Part shown: one piece after another, positions 52,468 through 62,912 of the stretch | Layout: each line of letters starts with the position of its first letter | Position numbering within the stretch: position 1 is the stretch's first letter | DNA from: Veillonella sp. CHU740 | Lineage (GTDB): Bacteria; Bacillota; Negativicutes; Veillonellales; Veillonellaceae | Length of the DNA stretch: 64,000 nt | Reading direction: 5' to 3' | Assembly: GCF_003992055.1 (NCBI RefSeq) | Contig: NZ_RQVD01000008.1 | Span: 1-64,000, forward strand | Position numbers and translations under genes: made by a program | The notes under the pieces: generated by a model | What the model was told of the DNA's origin: nothing | The model's input: only the letters and a program-made list of their open reading frames with translations | The model's database searches: none

Positions 52468-52505
52468 GCGAAAAATCAATGAAAGACGATATATATAATC
52501 TGTGA

Positions 52506-52511
52506 TATAAT
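52506..52511 (+). promoter_or_regulatory. Extended -10 box of putP
   Basis: TGATATAAT (hexamer 52506-52511) without a good -35, about 73 bases before the GTG start. Confidence 0.4.
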
Positions 52512-52584
52512 AAAACAGATTAATGCTAAATGCATTCTATAGAATTTTAAGTGAAGGTAAGAGGATTAGGAAAGGAGGAGTAGG

Positions 52585-54066
52585 GTGTACAACAATTTTG
52601 AAGTGATTGGGGCATTTGCATTGTATCTAGGCCTCATGATGTACATCGGGGTATATTATTACCGCAAGTCTAATAGCTTAGACGACTATATTTTAGGAGG
52701 TCGCCAGCTAGGCCCCTGGATCACGTCCATGAGTGCGGAAGCATCAGACATGAGTGGATGGATGTTGATGGGTTTACCTGGATTTGCCTACTCAACAGGG
52801 ATATCGGCGTTATGGATTGCCATTGGTTTGGCTTTGGGAACGTGGCTGAACTGGGTGTTCGTATCGAAACGATTGCGCAACTACACAGAGGTAGCGAATA
52901 ACAGTTTGACAATACCGGATTATTTGAAAAACCGTTTTCATGATACATCGAGAATTGTGCCGGTTGTATCTGCTATCTTTATCGTTATTTTCTTTTTAAT
53001 TTACACATCCTCAGGATTCGTAGCAGGCGGTAAGTTATTTAACACCATTTTCGGATTAGATTATGTAACATCCCTCTTTATTACAGCAGGGGTAGTTATT
53101 TTCTACACTTTCTTAGGTGGATTCCTAGCTGTAAGTTGGACGGATTGCATTCAAGGGATGATGATGTTTTTTGCCATTTTGTTGGTGCCTGTGACGGCAG
53201 CTATGTATTTAGGTGGTCCTGCAGAAACGGCACATTTGATTGCTACAGAATTTCCAGCAGGTTTGTCCATTTGGGGACCAGAACAAGATACATTCACCTT
53301 GGTGGTAGGGATCATTTCTAGCTTAGGCTGGGGGCTTGGTTACTTCGGTCAACCTCATATCTTAGTACGTTTTATGGCGATTTCCGATGCGAAAGAATTG
53401 AAAAAAGCGACGAATATTGCCATGATTTGGGTTGTTATTTCCTTGTTGGCTGCGGTGGCAGTTGGTCTTGTTGGTAAAGTATATTTAACAACACCTCTAG
53501 TAGATGCTGATGCAGAAACAGTGTTCCTTGTGATGAGCGAGCATTTATTTAACCCATTTGTGGCAGGTTTGATTTGGTCCGCCGTATTGGCAGCAATCAT
53601 GAGTACAGCCTCTGCGCAATTACTAGTGACAGCCTCTTCTGTGTCACAAGACTTGTATCGTAATGTGTTTGTTCGTGATGCAGGAGACCGTGAACTAGTG
53701 ATGGTCAGTCGTGCTACTGTATTGATCGTATCTGCTATTGCCATCGTGATGGCGGTGAATCCACAAAGCTATATCTTGACGATGGTGGCCTATGCATGGG
53801 CAGGATTTGGCGCTGCATTTGGTCCAGCTATCTTAATCTCGTTGACTTGGAAACGTATGACTCTGAAAGGTTGTATCGCTGGTATCTTAGTAGGTGGTAT
53901 TACCGTTCTTGTGTGGAAGCAATTTGGTTGGTTCGGCTTGTATGAAATCGTGCCAGGTTTCATCTTATCTACCATTGCTATCTTTGTAGTAAGCTTGTTG
54001 GATCATGAACCAAGCAAAGAAATCCAAGCAGAGTTCGATGCATCGGAACAAATGCATATTTTATAA
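52585..54066 (+). CDS. putP: Sodium/proline symporter (SSS family)
   Basis: 493 residues with about 13 membrane helices. LDDYILGGRQLGPWITSMSA and EASDMSGWMLMGLPG near residues 33-68 are PutP signatures, including Asp/Ser positions for Na+ and proline. SLGWGLGYFGQPHILVRFMA is the conserved segment near 240. The start is GTG with a strong SD (AAAGGAGGAG). Takes up proline with Na+. It has its own terminator. Confidence 0.92.
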   Translation: MYNNFEVIGAFALYLGLMMYIGVYYYRKSNSLDDYILGGRQLGPWITSMSAEASDMSGWMLMGLPGFAYSTGISALWIAIGLALGTWLNWVFVSKRLRNYTEVANNSLTIPDYLKNRFHDTSRIVPVVSAIFIVIFFLIYTSSGFVAGGKLFNTIFGLDYVTSLFITAGVVIFYTFLGGFLAVSWTDCIQGMMMFFAILLVPVTAAMYLGGPAETAHLIATEFPAGLSIWGPEQDTFTLVVGIISSLGWGLGYFGQPHILVRFMAISDAKELKKATNIAMIWVVISLLAAVAVGLVGKVYLTTPLVDADAETVFLVMSEHLFNPFVAGLIWSAVLAAIMSTASAQLLVTASSVSQDLYRNVFVRDAGDRELVMVSRATVLIVSAIAIVMAVNPQSYILTMVAYAWAGFGAAFGPAILISLTWKRMTLKGCIAGILVGGITVLVWKQFGWFGLYEIVPGFILSTIAIFVVSLLDHEPSKEIQAEFDASEQMHIL

Positions 54067-54089
54067 TTACATACACACAGTAAACGAAA

Positions 54090-54130
54090 TGTTGGGGCTA
54101 CTCCTTCGGGAGTAGTGCCAACATTTTTTC
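54090..54130 (+). terminator. Intrinsic terminator of putP
   Basis: TGTTGGGGCTACTCC-TTCG-GGAGTAGTGCCAACA followed by six T. Confidence 0.9.
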
Positions 54131-54516
54131 GTAGAAGATACTTATAGATGAGGCGCTTATAAAGCACACACTTAGTAGTCATTGGGGTCTGTATGAATTA
54201 GCATATTTTTTACCAATATGTATGGATATAACTATAAGTCCTAGTAGGTCTTGTTAGGAAGTTATAACGTGCTGTAAGGAAGGTACTGTCTTAAGGAGAA
54301 CGTGTAACAAGAAAGGTATGTCTGCTAGTTCATGATGAAAGGAATTATTGTACTATGAGAATAGTATAAAAACTGTAAGGTGCATATAACGATATAGGCA
54401 ATGACTATGGAAAAGAAAGTTGAGTTCATGGTGGAATAGTTTATACTACCCCATAAAAATGGTATAATAAATAGATACGATTCGATGAAAGACTACTTAG
54501 AGAGGAGGAAGGATAT
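54131..54516. other. Non-coding stretch before recQ
   Basis: No gene. A likely -10 TATAAT at 54463-54468 with a weak TTTATA 17 bases upstream would start the recQ mRNA. The remaining 330 bases show no clear signal. Confidence 0.4.
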
Positions 54517-56343
54517 ATGGATGCTAGAGCGTTGCGAGCATTACAACATTTTTATGGATATTCCAGTTTTCGCCCAGCCCAAGAAGTGCCTGTGACAGCT
54601 TTATTAGAAAACCAAGATGTGTTAGGGATCATGCCAACTGGTGCGGGCAAATCGATTTGCTTTCAGATTCCTGCTATGTTAAAGGCGGGCATTACCATCG
54701 TCTTTTCTCCGTTAATTTCATTGATGCAAGACCAAGTGGATACTTTAAAAGAGCAGGGTATGCCTGCAGCCTATATGAATAGTACCCTTAGCCGAGAGGA
54801 ACAAAATAAAATTTTGTACTATTTACGTGAAGGGCGGATTAAATTACTATACTTGGCGCCAGAAAAATTAGAATCCGAAGGGTTCTGTGAATTTCTAAGA
54901 GGACTGCCAATTAGTCAAGTGATTATTGATGAGGCTCATTGTGTATCACAGTGGGGCCATGATTTTAGGCCGTCTTTTACAGCTATTGGTCCCTTTATTG
55001 CTAGCCTACCCCGTCGCCCCGTAGTGGGGGCTTTCACAGCGAGTGCCACAGAAGAAGTAGAACGAGACATGAAACGTCTTTTGGGCTTAGAAGATGCTCG
55101 CGTTCATATTACAGGATTTGACCGCCCGAACTTAGCTTTCACCGTCATTCATGAAAGCCAGCGTATGGACTATGTCCGTGATTATGTGCGGAATAATCCT
55201 AATGATGTAGGCATTGTGTATTGTGCCACAAGGGCCAATGTAGAAAAGGTACATCGTGAGTTACTCAGGGCCGGTGTGAAAGCGGGGTACTATCATGGTG
55301 GCTTGTCTGATGAAGAACGAAAGTATCAGCAGAATCGCTATGCCTTTGATGAAGTGCAAGTGATGGTAGCTACCAATGCATTCGGCATGGGCATTGATAA
55401 AAGCAACGTTCGCTATGTGATTCACTACCAAATGCCTCGCAATATGGAAAGTTATTACCAAGAGGCGGGGCGTGCTGGTCGAGATGGAGCTCCGGCAGAT
55501 TGTATTTTACTGTACAATGGGCAAGATGTGGCGGTTCACCAATACATCTTAAGCCAAAGTGATTTGCCACCAGAACGACAACGAATTGAACGAAATATGT
55601 TGCAGTCTATGATTGATTATTGCCACACGCCTATGTGTTTGCGCAAGTTTATGTTGTCCTACTTTGGAGAGCAAGTACCGTGGGACGCCTGTCATCATTG
55701 TAGCAACTGTGATCAGCCTAGAACGGCTGTAGATATGACAAAAGAAGCTACTGCTGTATTGCAGGCGATTTGGAGTACGGAAGAGCGATACGGGGTGACG
55801 ATGATTGCCGATATTGTAGCAGGTCATCATACAGAGCGTATCGAGCGGTTCCGTTTGCATCGGATTCCTGTATTTGGAGCCTTGCAACGGTGGTCGGATA
55901 AGGACATTAAAGGATTTATCAAGCGCTTAGTCGCTATGGGATACATTCATTCTTCTGGAGGGCAGTATCCCATTGTATCTGTAACAGAATTAGGTCACGA
56001 TGTATTGCATGGGCATAAAACTGTGATGGATACGCCAATTCAAGTAGGCGAGCATCGTCCTTTACATGCTCGTTCTAAGCAGTCCAGCACTAGCCATTCT
56101 AAAGCCACAAAGGACACGTCTTTATTTGAGGCCTTACGTGCTTGTCGTATGGAACTTTCAAAAGCAGAAGGGGTCAAGCCATTTATGATATTCTCGGATG
56201 CTACCTTGTTAGATATGGTGGACAAAGAACCTTTTACATTAGGTGATATGGCCAATGTGAAAGGTGTTGGAGATATGAAACTCAAGAAATATGGCAATCA
56301 ATTTTTGAAAGCTATTTCTGATTTTAAAGATCGACAGGGATAA
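54517..56343 (+). CDS. recQ: ATP-dependent DNA helicase RecQ
   Basis: 608 residues. Helicase domain 1 has [18 protein letters not shown] (Walker A near residue 45) and [18 protein letters not shown] (DEAH near 139). Domain 2 has [19 protein letters not shown] and [12 protein letters not shown]. The zinc-binding RQC part shows Cys spacing C[11 protein letters not shown], then CHHCSNC. A C-terminal HRDC domain ([17 protein letters not shown]) is complete. Acts in recombination and fork repair. SD GAGGAGG. Likely co-transcribed with thyA, 38 bases on. Confidence 0.96.
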   Translation: MDARALRALQHFYGYSSFRPAQEVPVTALLENQDVLGIMPTGAGKSICFQIPAMLKAGITIVFSPLISLMQDQVDTLKEQGMPAAYMNSTLSREEQNKILYYLREGRIKLLYLAPEKLESEGFCEFLRGLPISQVIIDEAHCVSQWGHDFRPSFTAIGPFIASLPRRPVVGAFTASATEEVERDMKRLLGLEDARVHITGFDRPNLAFTVIHESQRMDYVRDYVRNNPNDVGIVYCATRANVEKVHRELLRAGVKAGYYHGGLSDEERKYQQNRYAFDEVQVMVATNAFGMGIDKSNVRYVIHYQMPRNMESYYQEAGRAGRDGAPADCILLYNGQDVAVHQYILSQSDLPPERQRIERNMLQSMIDYCHTPMCLRKFMLSYFGEQVPWDACHHCSNCDQPRTAVDMTKEATAVLQAIWSTEERYGVTMIADIVAGHHTERIERFRLHRIPVFGALQRWSDKDIKGFIKRLVAMGYIHSSGGQYPIVSVTELGHDVLHGHKTVMDTPIQVGEHRPLHARSKQSSTSHSKATKDTSLFEALRACRMELSKAEGVKPFMIFSDATLLDMVDKEPFTLGDMANVKGVGDMKLKKYGNQFLKAISDFKDRQG

Positions 56344-56381
56344 GAGCTTGGTGGCAACTGAGACCTGATAAGGAGGTATAC

Positions 56382-57173
56382 ATGAGTTTAGCTGATACAC
56401 AATATTTACATATTATAGAAAATATATTAGATCATGGATATTATGCCAATAATCGTACGGGTATTGCGACGTACAAATTACCGCATCAAGTGATGCAGTT
56501 TGACTTGGAGAAAGAGTTTCCCATTTTGACCACAAAATTTGTGGCCTTTAAAACAGCTATCAAAGAATTGCTTTGGATATGGCAATTACAGTCGAATGAT
56601 GTACGTCAATTGCAGGCTATGAATGTGAAAGTCTGGGACGAATGGATGCGTGAAGATGGAACCATTGGTAAAGCCTATGGATACCAAATTGCCAAATATA
56701 AACAGTTAGATAATTTATTGGACATGCTACAAAAGGATCCCCAAAGTCGTCGTATGATTGTAACTTTATGGAATATTGAGGATTTGCCAGACATGGCGTT
56801 ACAGCCATGTGCGTATGAGACATTGTGGGATGTGACAGATGGCAGATTGAATTGTATGCTTGTACAACGCAGTGGTGATATGGGCCTAGGAGTGCCTTTC
56901 AATACGGCACAGTACGCGGCATTGGTGCATATGGTTGCACAAGTATCTGGGTTGAAAGTAGGTCAATTTACCCATGTTATCAATAATGCTCACATTTATG
57001 AAAATCACGTAGAAGCATTGCGTACGCAATTAGAACGTCGAGGGGAAGCATTAGCAGCACCAGTGTTGCAGTTGAATCCGAAGATTACTAATTTCTATGA
57101 TTTCCAACCAGAAGATATTACGTTAGAAGGATACGAACATTTAGGAAAATTATCTATGACCGTAGCGGTTTAA
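56382..57173 (+). CDS. thyA: Thymidylate synthase
   Basis: 263 residues. Methylates dUMP with methylene-THF. The catalytic Cys is in [13 protein letters not shown] (near residue 146); the folate and dUMP-binding [20 protein letters not shown] and [14 protein letters not shown] follow. [20 protein letters not shown] and the PCxYETxW form place it with the Bacillus subtilis/phage phi3T-type ThyA rather than the E. coli type (PCHCLFQ). SD AAGGAGG. It is followed by folA, which regenerates THF from the DHF it makes. Confidence 0.93.
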   Translation: MSLADTQYLHIIENILDHGYYANNRTGIATYKLPHQVMQFDLEKEFPILTTKFVAFKTAIKELLWIWQLQSNDVRQLQAMNVKVWDEWMREDGTIGKAYGYQIAKYKQLDNLLDMLQKDPQSRRMIVTLWNIEDLPDMALQPCAYETLWDVTDGRLNCMLVQRSGDMGLGVPFNTAQYAALVHMVAQVSGLKVGQFTHVINNAHIYENHVEALRTQLERRGEALAAPVLQLNPKITNFYDFQPEDITLEGYEHLGKLSMTVAV

Positions 57174-57195
57174 GTATGAACTATAGGAGTTATAT

Positions 57196-57681
57196 ATGTT
57201 AGCAATGATTGTGGCAGTGGCTGAAAATGGTGTTATAGGCAAGGATAATCAATTGATTTGGCGTATTCCAGAAGATTTAGCGTATTTTAAACAGCGCACT
57301 ACTGGACATGTCATCATAATGGGACGGAACACATTGGAGTCTTTGCCATTTTTGTTGCCTAAGCGGGAACATTGGGTCATTACATCGCAACTGGATTACA
57401 TACCACCCTATGAAGGAGTGAAAGTGTTCCATAGTCCAGAGGATGCGGTTCAGGCAGCGAAGGACTTAGACTTGGCGTACTGTATTGGTGGAGCCCAAGT
57501 GTATGCGAGCTTGGCACCGTATGCAGATCGGCTGTATGTAACAGAATTGCATCAGTCCTTTGAGGGTGATGTGGAATTTCATGTCCATGAGCAAGAGGGT
57601 TGGCAAGAGGTAGAACGGATACCAGGTGCAGGTCATGAGGGAATTTCCTATGACTTTGTAACCTATGAAAGGAAGATATAA
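57196..57681 (+). CDS. folA: Dihydrofolate reductase
   Basis: 161 residues. Starts MLAMIVAVAENGVIGKDNQL, with LIWRIPEDLAYFKQRT containing the active-site acid (Glu at the position of E. coli Asp27), GHVIIMGRNTLESLP, and CIGGAQVYASL. Reduces DHF with NADPH. Twenty-two bases after thyA with SD TAGGAG. Its last codons hold the SD of tex. Confidence 0.93.
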   Translation: MLAMIVAVAENGVIGKDNQLIWRIPEDLAYFKQRTTGHVIIMGRNTLESLPFLLPKREHWVITSQLDYIPPYEGVKVFHSPEDAVQAAKDLDLAYCIGGAQVYASLAPYADRLYVTELHQSFEGDVEFHVHEQEGWQEVERIPGAGHEGISYDFVTYERKI

Positions 57682-57682
57682 A

Positions 57683-60076
57683 ATGGAAATACATGTAATT
57701 ATTGCTTCTGAATTAGGGGTGAAACCGCATCAAGTAGAAGCGGCCATCACCTTATTAGATGAAGGGAATACAGTGCCATTTATTGCTCGTTACCGTAAGG
57801 AAGTAACGGGAGAGTTGAAAGATGAACAATTGCGCGAAGTAGAAGAGCGCACGAAATATCTTCGCAACTTGTTACAACGTAAAGAAGAAGTCACAAAATC
57901 TATAGAAGAACAAGGTAAGATGACAGAGGAGTTGGCAGCTTCCATCACTAAGGCTATGAAGTTACAGGAATTGGAAGACTTGTATTTGCCATTTAGACCT
58001 AAGAAACGTACTCGTGCCTCTATGGCGAGAGAACGTGGTCTAGAACCATTGGCACAAGCGTTGTTCACAGTGCCTACAGAAGAACAGTTGCAGGCATTGG
58101 CTGTGGACTATATCAATGATGAGGTTCCAACAGCAGAAGATGCCTTGCAAGGAGCGATGGATATTGTAGCGGAGGAAGCTAGTGAACGTGCTGATATTCG
58201 ACAATACCTTCGTAAAGCCATTTGGAATGGTGGTCGTATGAAAACGGAGCTCATCGGTGAAGAAGACGTAAACCAAGGGTTCTTGCAATATAATGAAGAA
58301 TATCAAGAACCAATCCACTTGGTACCGTCTCATCGTACGTTAGCCATGAACCGTGGAGAAAAGCTAGGGGCCTTAAAAGTTGGTTTTGTCGTACCAGACG
58401 AAACCTATATCCAATATATGGTGGATACTGTGCAAGGAGATGCGAAGGTTTCGCATTCTTTCATTCGTGAGGCCATTGCTGACGGGTACAAACGCTTATT
58501 GTATCCATCCTTGGAGCGAGAAACACGCAATGCTATGACGGAACAGGCAGAGGAACAAGCCATCAAAGTATTTGGCACGAACTTGCGCAATTTGTTGTTA
58601 CAAGCGCCATTAGCTGGCCATGTCATCATGGGACTTGATCCAGGATATCGTACAGGTTGTAAGATGGCCATCATTGATCGAGAAGGGAATGTGCTAGATT
58701 ATGGTGCGTACTACCTCACCATGAGTGAAAAGCAACAAGAGCAAGCTCGCAAAGAACTGGCTAAGAAAATTCGCCAATATGGTGTTACTTTAATCTCTAT
58801 TGGTAATGGTACTGCTTCTTATGAAACAGAACAGTTTACATCGAATATGATTGCTGAAGAAGGTCTGGATTGCCACTATATTATTACGAATGAAGCGGGA
58901 GCCTCTGTATACTCTGCTTCTAAGCTTGCCATTGAAGAGCTGCCAGACTTAGATGTATCTATTCGTGGAGCTGTCTCGATTGCTCGTCGTGTACAAGATC
59001 CATTGGCAGAATCTGTAAAAATCGATCCTAAATCGATTGGCGTTGGACAATACCAACATGACGTGAATCAAAAGCAATTGGGAGAAACCTTAGATCAAGT
59101 GGTAGAAACGGTGGTAAACCATGTAGGTGTTGAATTAAACACAGCATCTCCAGCCATCTTAAAACATGTGTCTGGTATTTCCAACACGGTAGCGAACAAT
59201 ATTATTGCGTATCGCAAGGAACACGGCGCTTTCACCAGTCGTAAACAATTGCTGAAAGTGGCCCGATTAGGACCTGCAGCGTATACACAATGTGCGGGAT
59301 TCTTGCGCATTGGTAGCGGTGAAAATCCATTAGATGCAACACCTGTGCATCCAGAGTCTTACGAAGTAGCACAAGGAGTATTAGATAGCCTTGGATTGAC
59401 ATTAGAAGATTTGCGCAATAAAGCTACATTAGAATCAGCAAAAGCTAAATTGCAAGCTGTCGATGTAGATTCCTTAGCAGCTAGCTTAGAAGCGGGGGTA
59501 CCCACCGTTCGCGATATTGTGGAAGCCTTGCAAAAACCAGGCCGAGATCCACGGGAAGACTTACCGGCTCCGATGACCCGTAAACAAATTGTCAGCCTAG
59601 AAGATATCGAAGTAGGAACCGTCGTAAAAGGAACCGTTCATAATGTAGTAGACTTTGGAGCCTTTGTAGATTTTGGTGTGAAAATTAATGGCTTGTTGCA
59701 TAAAAGTGAGTTCTGTGCTCGCCATGAACATCCATCAGATGTATTGGCTGTAGGCGATATTATAGAAGTGGAAATTATCTCCGTAGAGCCGAAGCGAAAC
59801 CGTATTGGTTTGACGATGAAGCGAGAGAAACCGAAAGATCCAAATCGTAAGGGACCACGCAGACAAGCTAGTGGTAATCCGCTTCGAGATAGAAACAATC
59901 ACTCTGAAGAACAGAACAAACAACGAAATGCGGCGAACAAATCTAAGAATCGAGAAGGAAATGCTAGTGAGAAACGAAATAAGCCGCAACGAAAGGGTAA
60001 ACAAAATCGAAACGAAACAACCAAAGATTTAGGTGCTTTATTACAACAATGGGCTGATCGAGGTGGCCGTCGATGA
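57683..60076 (+). CDS. tex: Tex-family RNA-binding transcription accessory protein
   Basis: 797 residues from the ATG at 57683, preceded by GAAAGGAAG; an ATG 18 bases earlier overlaps that SD. N-terminal helical repeats (VPFIARYRKEVTGELKDEQL), a YqgF-like RNase H fold (MGLDPGYRTGCKMAIID near 320), helix-hairpin-helix segments (NIIAYRKEHGAFTSRKQLLK near 510), and an S1 domain (GTVVKGTVHNVVDFGAFVDF near 650). The final 80 residues are a basic low-complexity tail rich in K, R and N, longer than in most Tex proteins. Overlaps lspA by four bases. Confidence 0.95.
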   Translation: MEIHVIIASELGVKPHQVEAAITLLDEGNTVPFIARYRKEVTGELKDEQLREVEERTKYLRNLLQRKEEVTKSIEEQGKMTEELAASITKAMKLQELEDLYLPFRPKKRTRASMARERGLEPLAQALFTVPTEEQLQALAVDYINDEVPTAEDALQGAMDIVAEEASERADIRQYLRKAIWNGGRMKTELIGEEDVNQGFLQYNEEYQEPIHLVPSHRTLAMNRGEKLGALKVGFVVPDETYIQYMVDTVQGDAKVSHSFIREAIADGYKRLLYPSLERETRNAMTEQAEEQAIKVFGTNLRNLLLQAPLAGHVIMGLDPGYRTGCKMAIIDREGNVLDYGAYYLTMSEKQQEQARKELAKKIRQYGVTLISIGNGTASYETEQFTSNMIAEEGLDCHYIITNEAGASVYSASKLAIEELPDLDVSIRGAVSIARRVQDPLAESVKIDPKSIGVGQYQHDVNQKQLGETLDQVVETVVNHVGVELNTASPAILKHVSGISNTVANNIIAYRKEHGAFTSRKQLLKVARLGPAAYTQCAGFLRIGSGENPLDATPVHPESYEVAQGVLDSLGLTLEDLRNKATLESAKAKLQAVDVDSLAASLEAGVPTVRDIVEALQKPGRDPREDLPAPMTRKQIVSLEDIEVGTVVKGTVHNVVDFGAFVDFGVKINGLLHKSEFCARHEHPSDVLAVGDIIEVEIISVEPKRNRIGLTMKREKPKDPNRKGPRRQASGNPLRDRNNHSEEQNKQRNAANKSKNREGNASEKRNKPQRKGKQNRNETTKDLGALLQQWADRGGRR

Positions 60077-60513
60077 TCGTGTATATCTTAGCTATTTTGA
60101 CAATTATTTTAGATCAAGTTTCAAAATGGTATGTGCAAACCCATTTTCGTATAGGTGAATCCATTCCAGTGATTCCCGATATATTCCATTGGACCTATAT
60201 CGTGAATCATGGGGCAGCCTTTGGGATTTTGATGCACCAACGATGGATATTTTTGTTAATCGTAGCCCTACTGGTAACGGCGTTATATCTAGGACGCCAC
60301 AGATTGGCAAAAGCGCCCATATATGCCCGTATCGGTACGGGAACTTTATTAGGTGGGGCTCTTGGCAATGGTTGGGATCGCCTCTATCTTGGTGGTGTAG
60401 TAGATTTTTTTGACTTTCGGATTTGGCCGATTTTTAATGTGGCGGACATCGCTATTTGCATCGGTGTGCCGTTGCTCATTCTGTATTTTTGGTCTCATGA
60501 AAGTCAGAAATAA
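60073..60513 (+). CDS. lspA: Lipoprotein signal peptidase
   Basis: 146 residues with four membrane helices. Catalytic Asp residues are in GGVVDFFDFRI (near 113-116) and FNVADIAICIG (near 125-131); the family blocks VNHGAAFGIL and LGGALGNGWDRL are present. Cleaves prolipoproteins after Lgt modification. ATG overlaps the tex stop, and its stop overlaps the alternative rluD start, so translation is coupled. Confidence 0.95.
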   Translation: MIVYILAILTIILDQVSKWYVQTHFRIGESIPVIPDIFHWTYIVNHGAAFGILMHQRWIFLLIVALLVTALYLGRHRLAKAPIYARIGTGTLLGGALGNGWDRLYLGGVVDFFDFRIWPIFNVADIAICIGVPLLILYFWSHESQK

Positions 60514-60524
60514 TGAGGTGTAAT

Positions 60525-61442
60525 GTGGAAGAAAAACGATATATCGTAGATCCTCAACAAGAGGGAACACGACTCGATGTATATTTGACAAAAGAATTAG
60601 GTCAATCTCGTAGCTATGTGCAATCCTTAGTGAAAGAGGGGCATGTACAAGTCAATGGAAAACCAGGCAAATCTAACTTGAAGCTTTCAGAAGGTAGTGA
60701 AATCGTTGTTACTATACCAGAAGTACAAGAAGTATCTGTAGAGGCGGAGGATATCCCTTTAGATGTATTGTTCGAAGATGGTCATATGATCGTGGTCAAT
60801 AAAGCACGAGGTATGGTGGTACATCCAGCAGTAGGAAATTATTCAGGAACCTTAGTAAACGCCTTACTCTATCATTGTAAAGATTTATCTGGTATCAATG
60901 GGGAAATCCGCCCAGGCATTGTGCACCGCTTAGATAAAGATACATCGGGTGTGATGATGGCTGCTAAGCATGATGAGTCTCACTTAGGCTTGGCTGAGCA
61001 AGTGAAGGATCATGTGGCAAAGCGGACCTATTATGCCATTGTGCAAGGGAATATTGCAGAAGAAAAAGGGACCATCAAGGCCCCTATTGGCAGACACCCT
61101 AAAGATCGCATGAAAATGGCTGTAGTTTTTGAAAATAGTAAAGAAGCTGTTACACATTTCCGGGTCTTAGAACGCTATGGAAAGCATACATTAATTGAGT
61201 GCCAACTGGAAACGGGACGGACTCATCAAATCCGTGTGCACTTGGCCTATATAGGGCATCCAGTGGTGAATGATCCATTCTATGGATTCCGTAAAATGGA
61301 CTTTCCTATCGTAGGACAAGCCTTACATTCACGCACATTGACAGTAAAACATCCGATGACAGGAGAAGAGATGCATTTTGAAGCTCCTCTACCAGAGGAC
61401 TTCCTAGCGTGTATTGCGTATGCGAAGGAGCATAACCGATAA
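60525..61442 (+). CDS. rluD: 23S rRNA pseudouridine synthase RluD
   Basis: 305 residues if started at GTG 60525, which has GAGGTG four bases before it. An ATG at 60513 overlapping the lspA stop is the alternative (309 residues). N-terminal S4 domain (TRLDVYLTKELGQSRSYVQS) and catalytic HRLDKDTSGVMM near residue 135 with the essential Asp; C-terminal GRTHQIRVHLAYIGHPVVND. Modifies helix 69 of 23S rRNA. In the same operon as lspA and probably pyrR. Confidence 0.93.
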   Translation: MEEKRYIVDPQQEGTRLDVYLTKELGQSRSYVQSLVKEGHVQVNGKPGKSNLKLSEGSEIVVTIPEVQEVSVEAEDIPLDVLFEDGHMIVVNKARGMVVHPAVGNYSGTLVNALLYHCKDLSGINGEIRPGIVHRLDKDTSGVMMAAKHDESHLGLAEQVKDHVAKRTYYAIVQGNIAEEKGTIKAPIGRHPKDRMKMAVVFENSKEAVTHFRVLERYGKHTLIECQLETGRTHQIRVHLAYIGHPVVNDPFYGFRKMDFPIVGQALHSRTLTVKHPMTGEEMHFEAPLPEDFLACIAYAKEHNR

Positions 61443-61453
61443 AGGAGAAAGTT

Positions 61454-61969
61454 ATGGGAGAACGTATTTTAATTGACGAACCAGGCATGATGCGTGCTAT
61501 CCGACGTATTGGGCACGAAATACTAGAACGTAATAAAGGTTTATCCAATGCGCTTATCATAGGGATTGAACGTCGTGGTGTGCATTTGGCAAGACGGTTA
61601 CAAGCACAAATTGAAGCGATTGAAGGCATACAAGTAGATGTGGCCACAATGGATGTATCCTTGTACCGTGATGATCGGTCGGGGGCTGACACAAGTGGGG
61701 AGCGATTTACGATTGACACAACGGGAAAGATCGTGATTCTCGTGGATGATGTGCTGTTTACGGGCAGGACGATACGATCTGCTTTAAATGCGCTTATGGA
61801 AGCCGGTAGACCTAGTGCGATTCAATTGGCTGTTTTGGTAGATAGAGGTCATCGAGAGTTGCCAATTCGTGCTGACTATGTAGGCAAAAATATTCCTACA
61901 TCTCATTTGGAAACGGTGAAAGTCCATGTGCATGAAATTGATGGCGATGATAGTGTGGTTATTTTCTAA
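61454..61969 (+). CDS. pyrR: Bifunctional pyr regulator/uracil phosphoribosyltransferase PyrR
   Basis: 171 residues. PRPP motif ILVDDVLFTGRTIRSALNAL near residue 96, and ALIIGIERRGVHLARRLQAQI near 35. In relatives PyrR binds pyr mRNA leaders in response to UMP. No pyr biosynthesis gene or PyrR-binding leader is visible in this window, so its targets lie elsewhere. SD AAAGGAGAAAG. Confidence 0.93.
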   Translation: MGERILIDEPGMMRAIRRIGHEILERNKGLSNALIIGIERRGVHLARRLQAQIEAIEGIQVDVATMDVSLYRDDRSGADTSGERFTIDTTGKIVILVDDVLFTGRTIRSALNALMEAGRPSAIQLAVLVDRGHRELPIRADYVGKNIPTSHLETVKVHVHEIDGDDSVVIF

Positions 61970-61986
61970 ATCAGGAGGAACTATCC

Positions 61987-62712
61987 ATGCATGGTATGGG
62001 GACGATCATTAATGTGGTATTGATTATTTGTGGTAGCCTTTTGGGGCTATTTATACGACACCGCATGAAAGAGAACTTAAAAGAAACACTAATGATAGTG
62101 TGTGGTATCATCATTCTTTTATTAGGAATGAGTGGGACTATGCAATATATGCTGGTGATTATCAATGATAGTTTGCAAACGACAGGTCCTATGATGATGA
62201 TCATTTCTATGGTGCTAGGTGCTATCATCGGTGAAATTATCGACTTCGATGCTAAAATTACTCGTATCGGCGAGTGGTTAAAACAAAAGACTGGCAACAG
62301 TAAGGATCCTCAATTTACCAATGCCTTTATTACCGCTTCTATGACTTTCACGGTGGGAGCCATGGGTGTCATTGGATCCATACAAGATGGTCTTACCGGT
62401 GATTATAGCACCATGGTTGTAAAGAGCATTCTAGATGGTATCATCGTTATGGTCATGGCCTCTTCTATGGGAAAAGGAGCCTTGTTTTCCTTTCTGCCCG
62501 TAGGGATTACACAGGGGATCATTACTGGGTTAGCACATTTGGCAGCTCCCTTAATGACACCGGAGGCAATCGATAACTTATCATACGTAGGCTCTATTTT
62601 GATTTTCTGCGTAGGTATTAATGTAATTTGGCCAAACAAAATTCGGGTGGCTAATTTGTTGCCAGCCATATTTATTGCTATGTTATTGACATTCTTGCCT
62701 ATCTCACTTTAA
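61987..62712 (+). CDS. DUF554 family membrane protein
   Basis: 241 residues with about seven membrane helices. GTIINVVLIICGSLLGLFI at the start, GAIIGEIIDFDAKI and AFITASMTFTVGAMGVIGSI in the middle, and FCVGINVIWPNKIRVANLLP near the end are typical of DUF554. Function is unknown; it is thought to be a transporter. SD is AGGAGG. Last gene of the tex-lspA-rluD-pyrR run; no clear terminator follows before the next promoter. Confidence 0.9.
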   Translation: MHGMGTIINVVLIICGSLLGLFIRHRMKENLKETLMIVCGIIILLLGMSGTMQYMLVIINDSLQTTGPMMMIISMVLGAIIGEIIDFDAKITRIGEWLKQKTGNSKDPQFTNAFITASMTFTVGAMGVIGSIQDGLTGDYSTMVVKSILDGIIVMVMASSMGKGALFSFLPVGITQGIITGLAHLAAPLMTPEAIDNLSYVGSILIFCVGINVIWPNKIRVANLLPAIFIAMLLTFLPISL

Positions 62713-62752
62713 CTAGGTAGGATAGGAGTAGCCAGTTAGCGCTAATGAAAGC

Positions 62753-62781
62753 TTGACAATCACGCCTGAATAGGATATACT
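62753..62781 (+). promoter_or_regulatory. Promoter of infC-rpmI-rplT
   Basis: TTGACA (62753-62758), 17-base spacer, TATACT (62776-62781): near consensus. Confidence 0.8.
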
Positions 62782-62787
62782 ATTCAG

Positions 62788-62895
62788 GTATTAAGAAGTA
62801 GAAGCCATCCGCTTCTCACCTAATGTCATGAAATATTGGGTACATTTAGTTGATAACTATGCTCGGATGGCCTATGCCATCCGATTTTTTTATCC
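62788..62895 (+). promoter_or_regulatory. infC leader attenuator (L20-leader type)
   Basis: The leader has AGAAGC/GCTTCT around CATCC (62800-62819). Further on, CGGATGGC-CTAT-GCCATCCG plus seven T (62862-62893) forms a terminator. The first GCCATCC can pair with GGATGGC in the terminator stem and so act as antiterminator. This is the logic of the L20 leader before infC in Firmicutes, where L20 binding favours termination. Confidence 0.75.
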
Positions 62896-62912
62896 CTATG
62901 GAGGTGACTAGT

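Noticed and set aside
62850-62912. infC start at an in-frame ATG in the leader
   Set aside because: It lies just before and inside the terminator stem and has no SD; ATT at 62913 has an ideal SD and is the known IF-3 start type.
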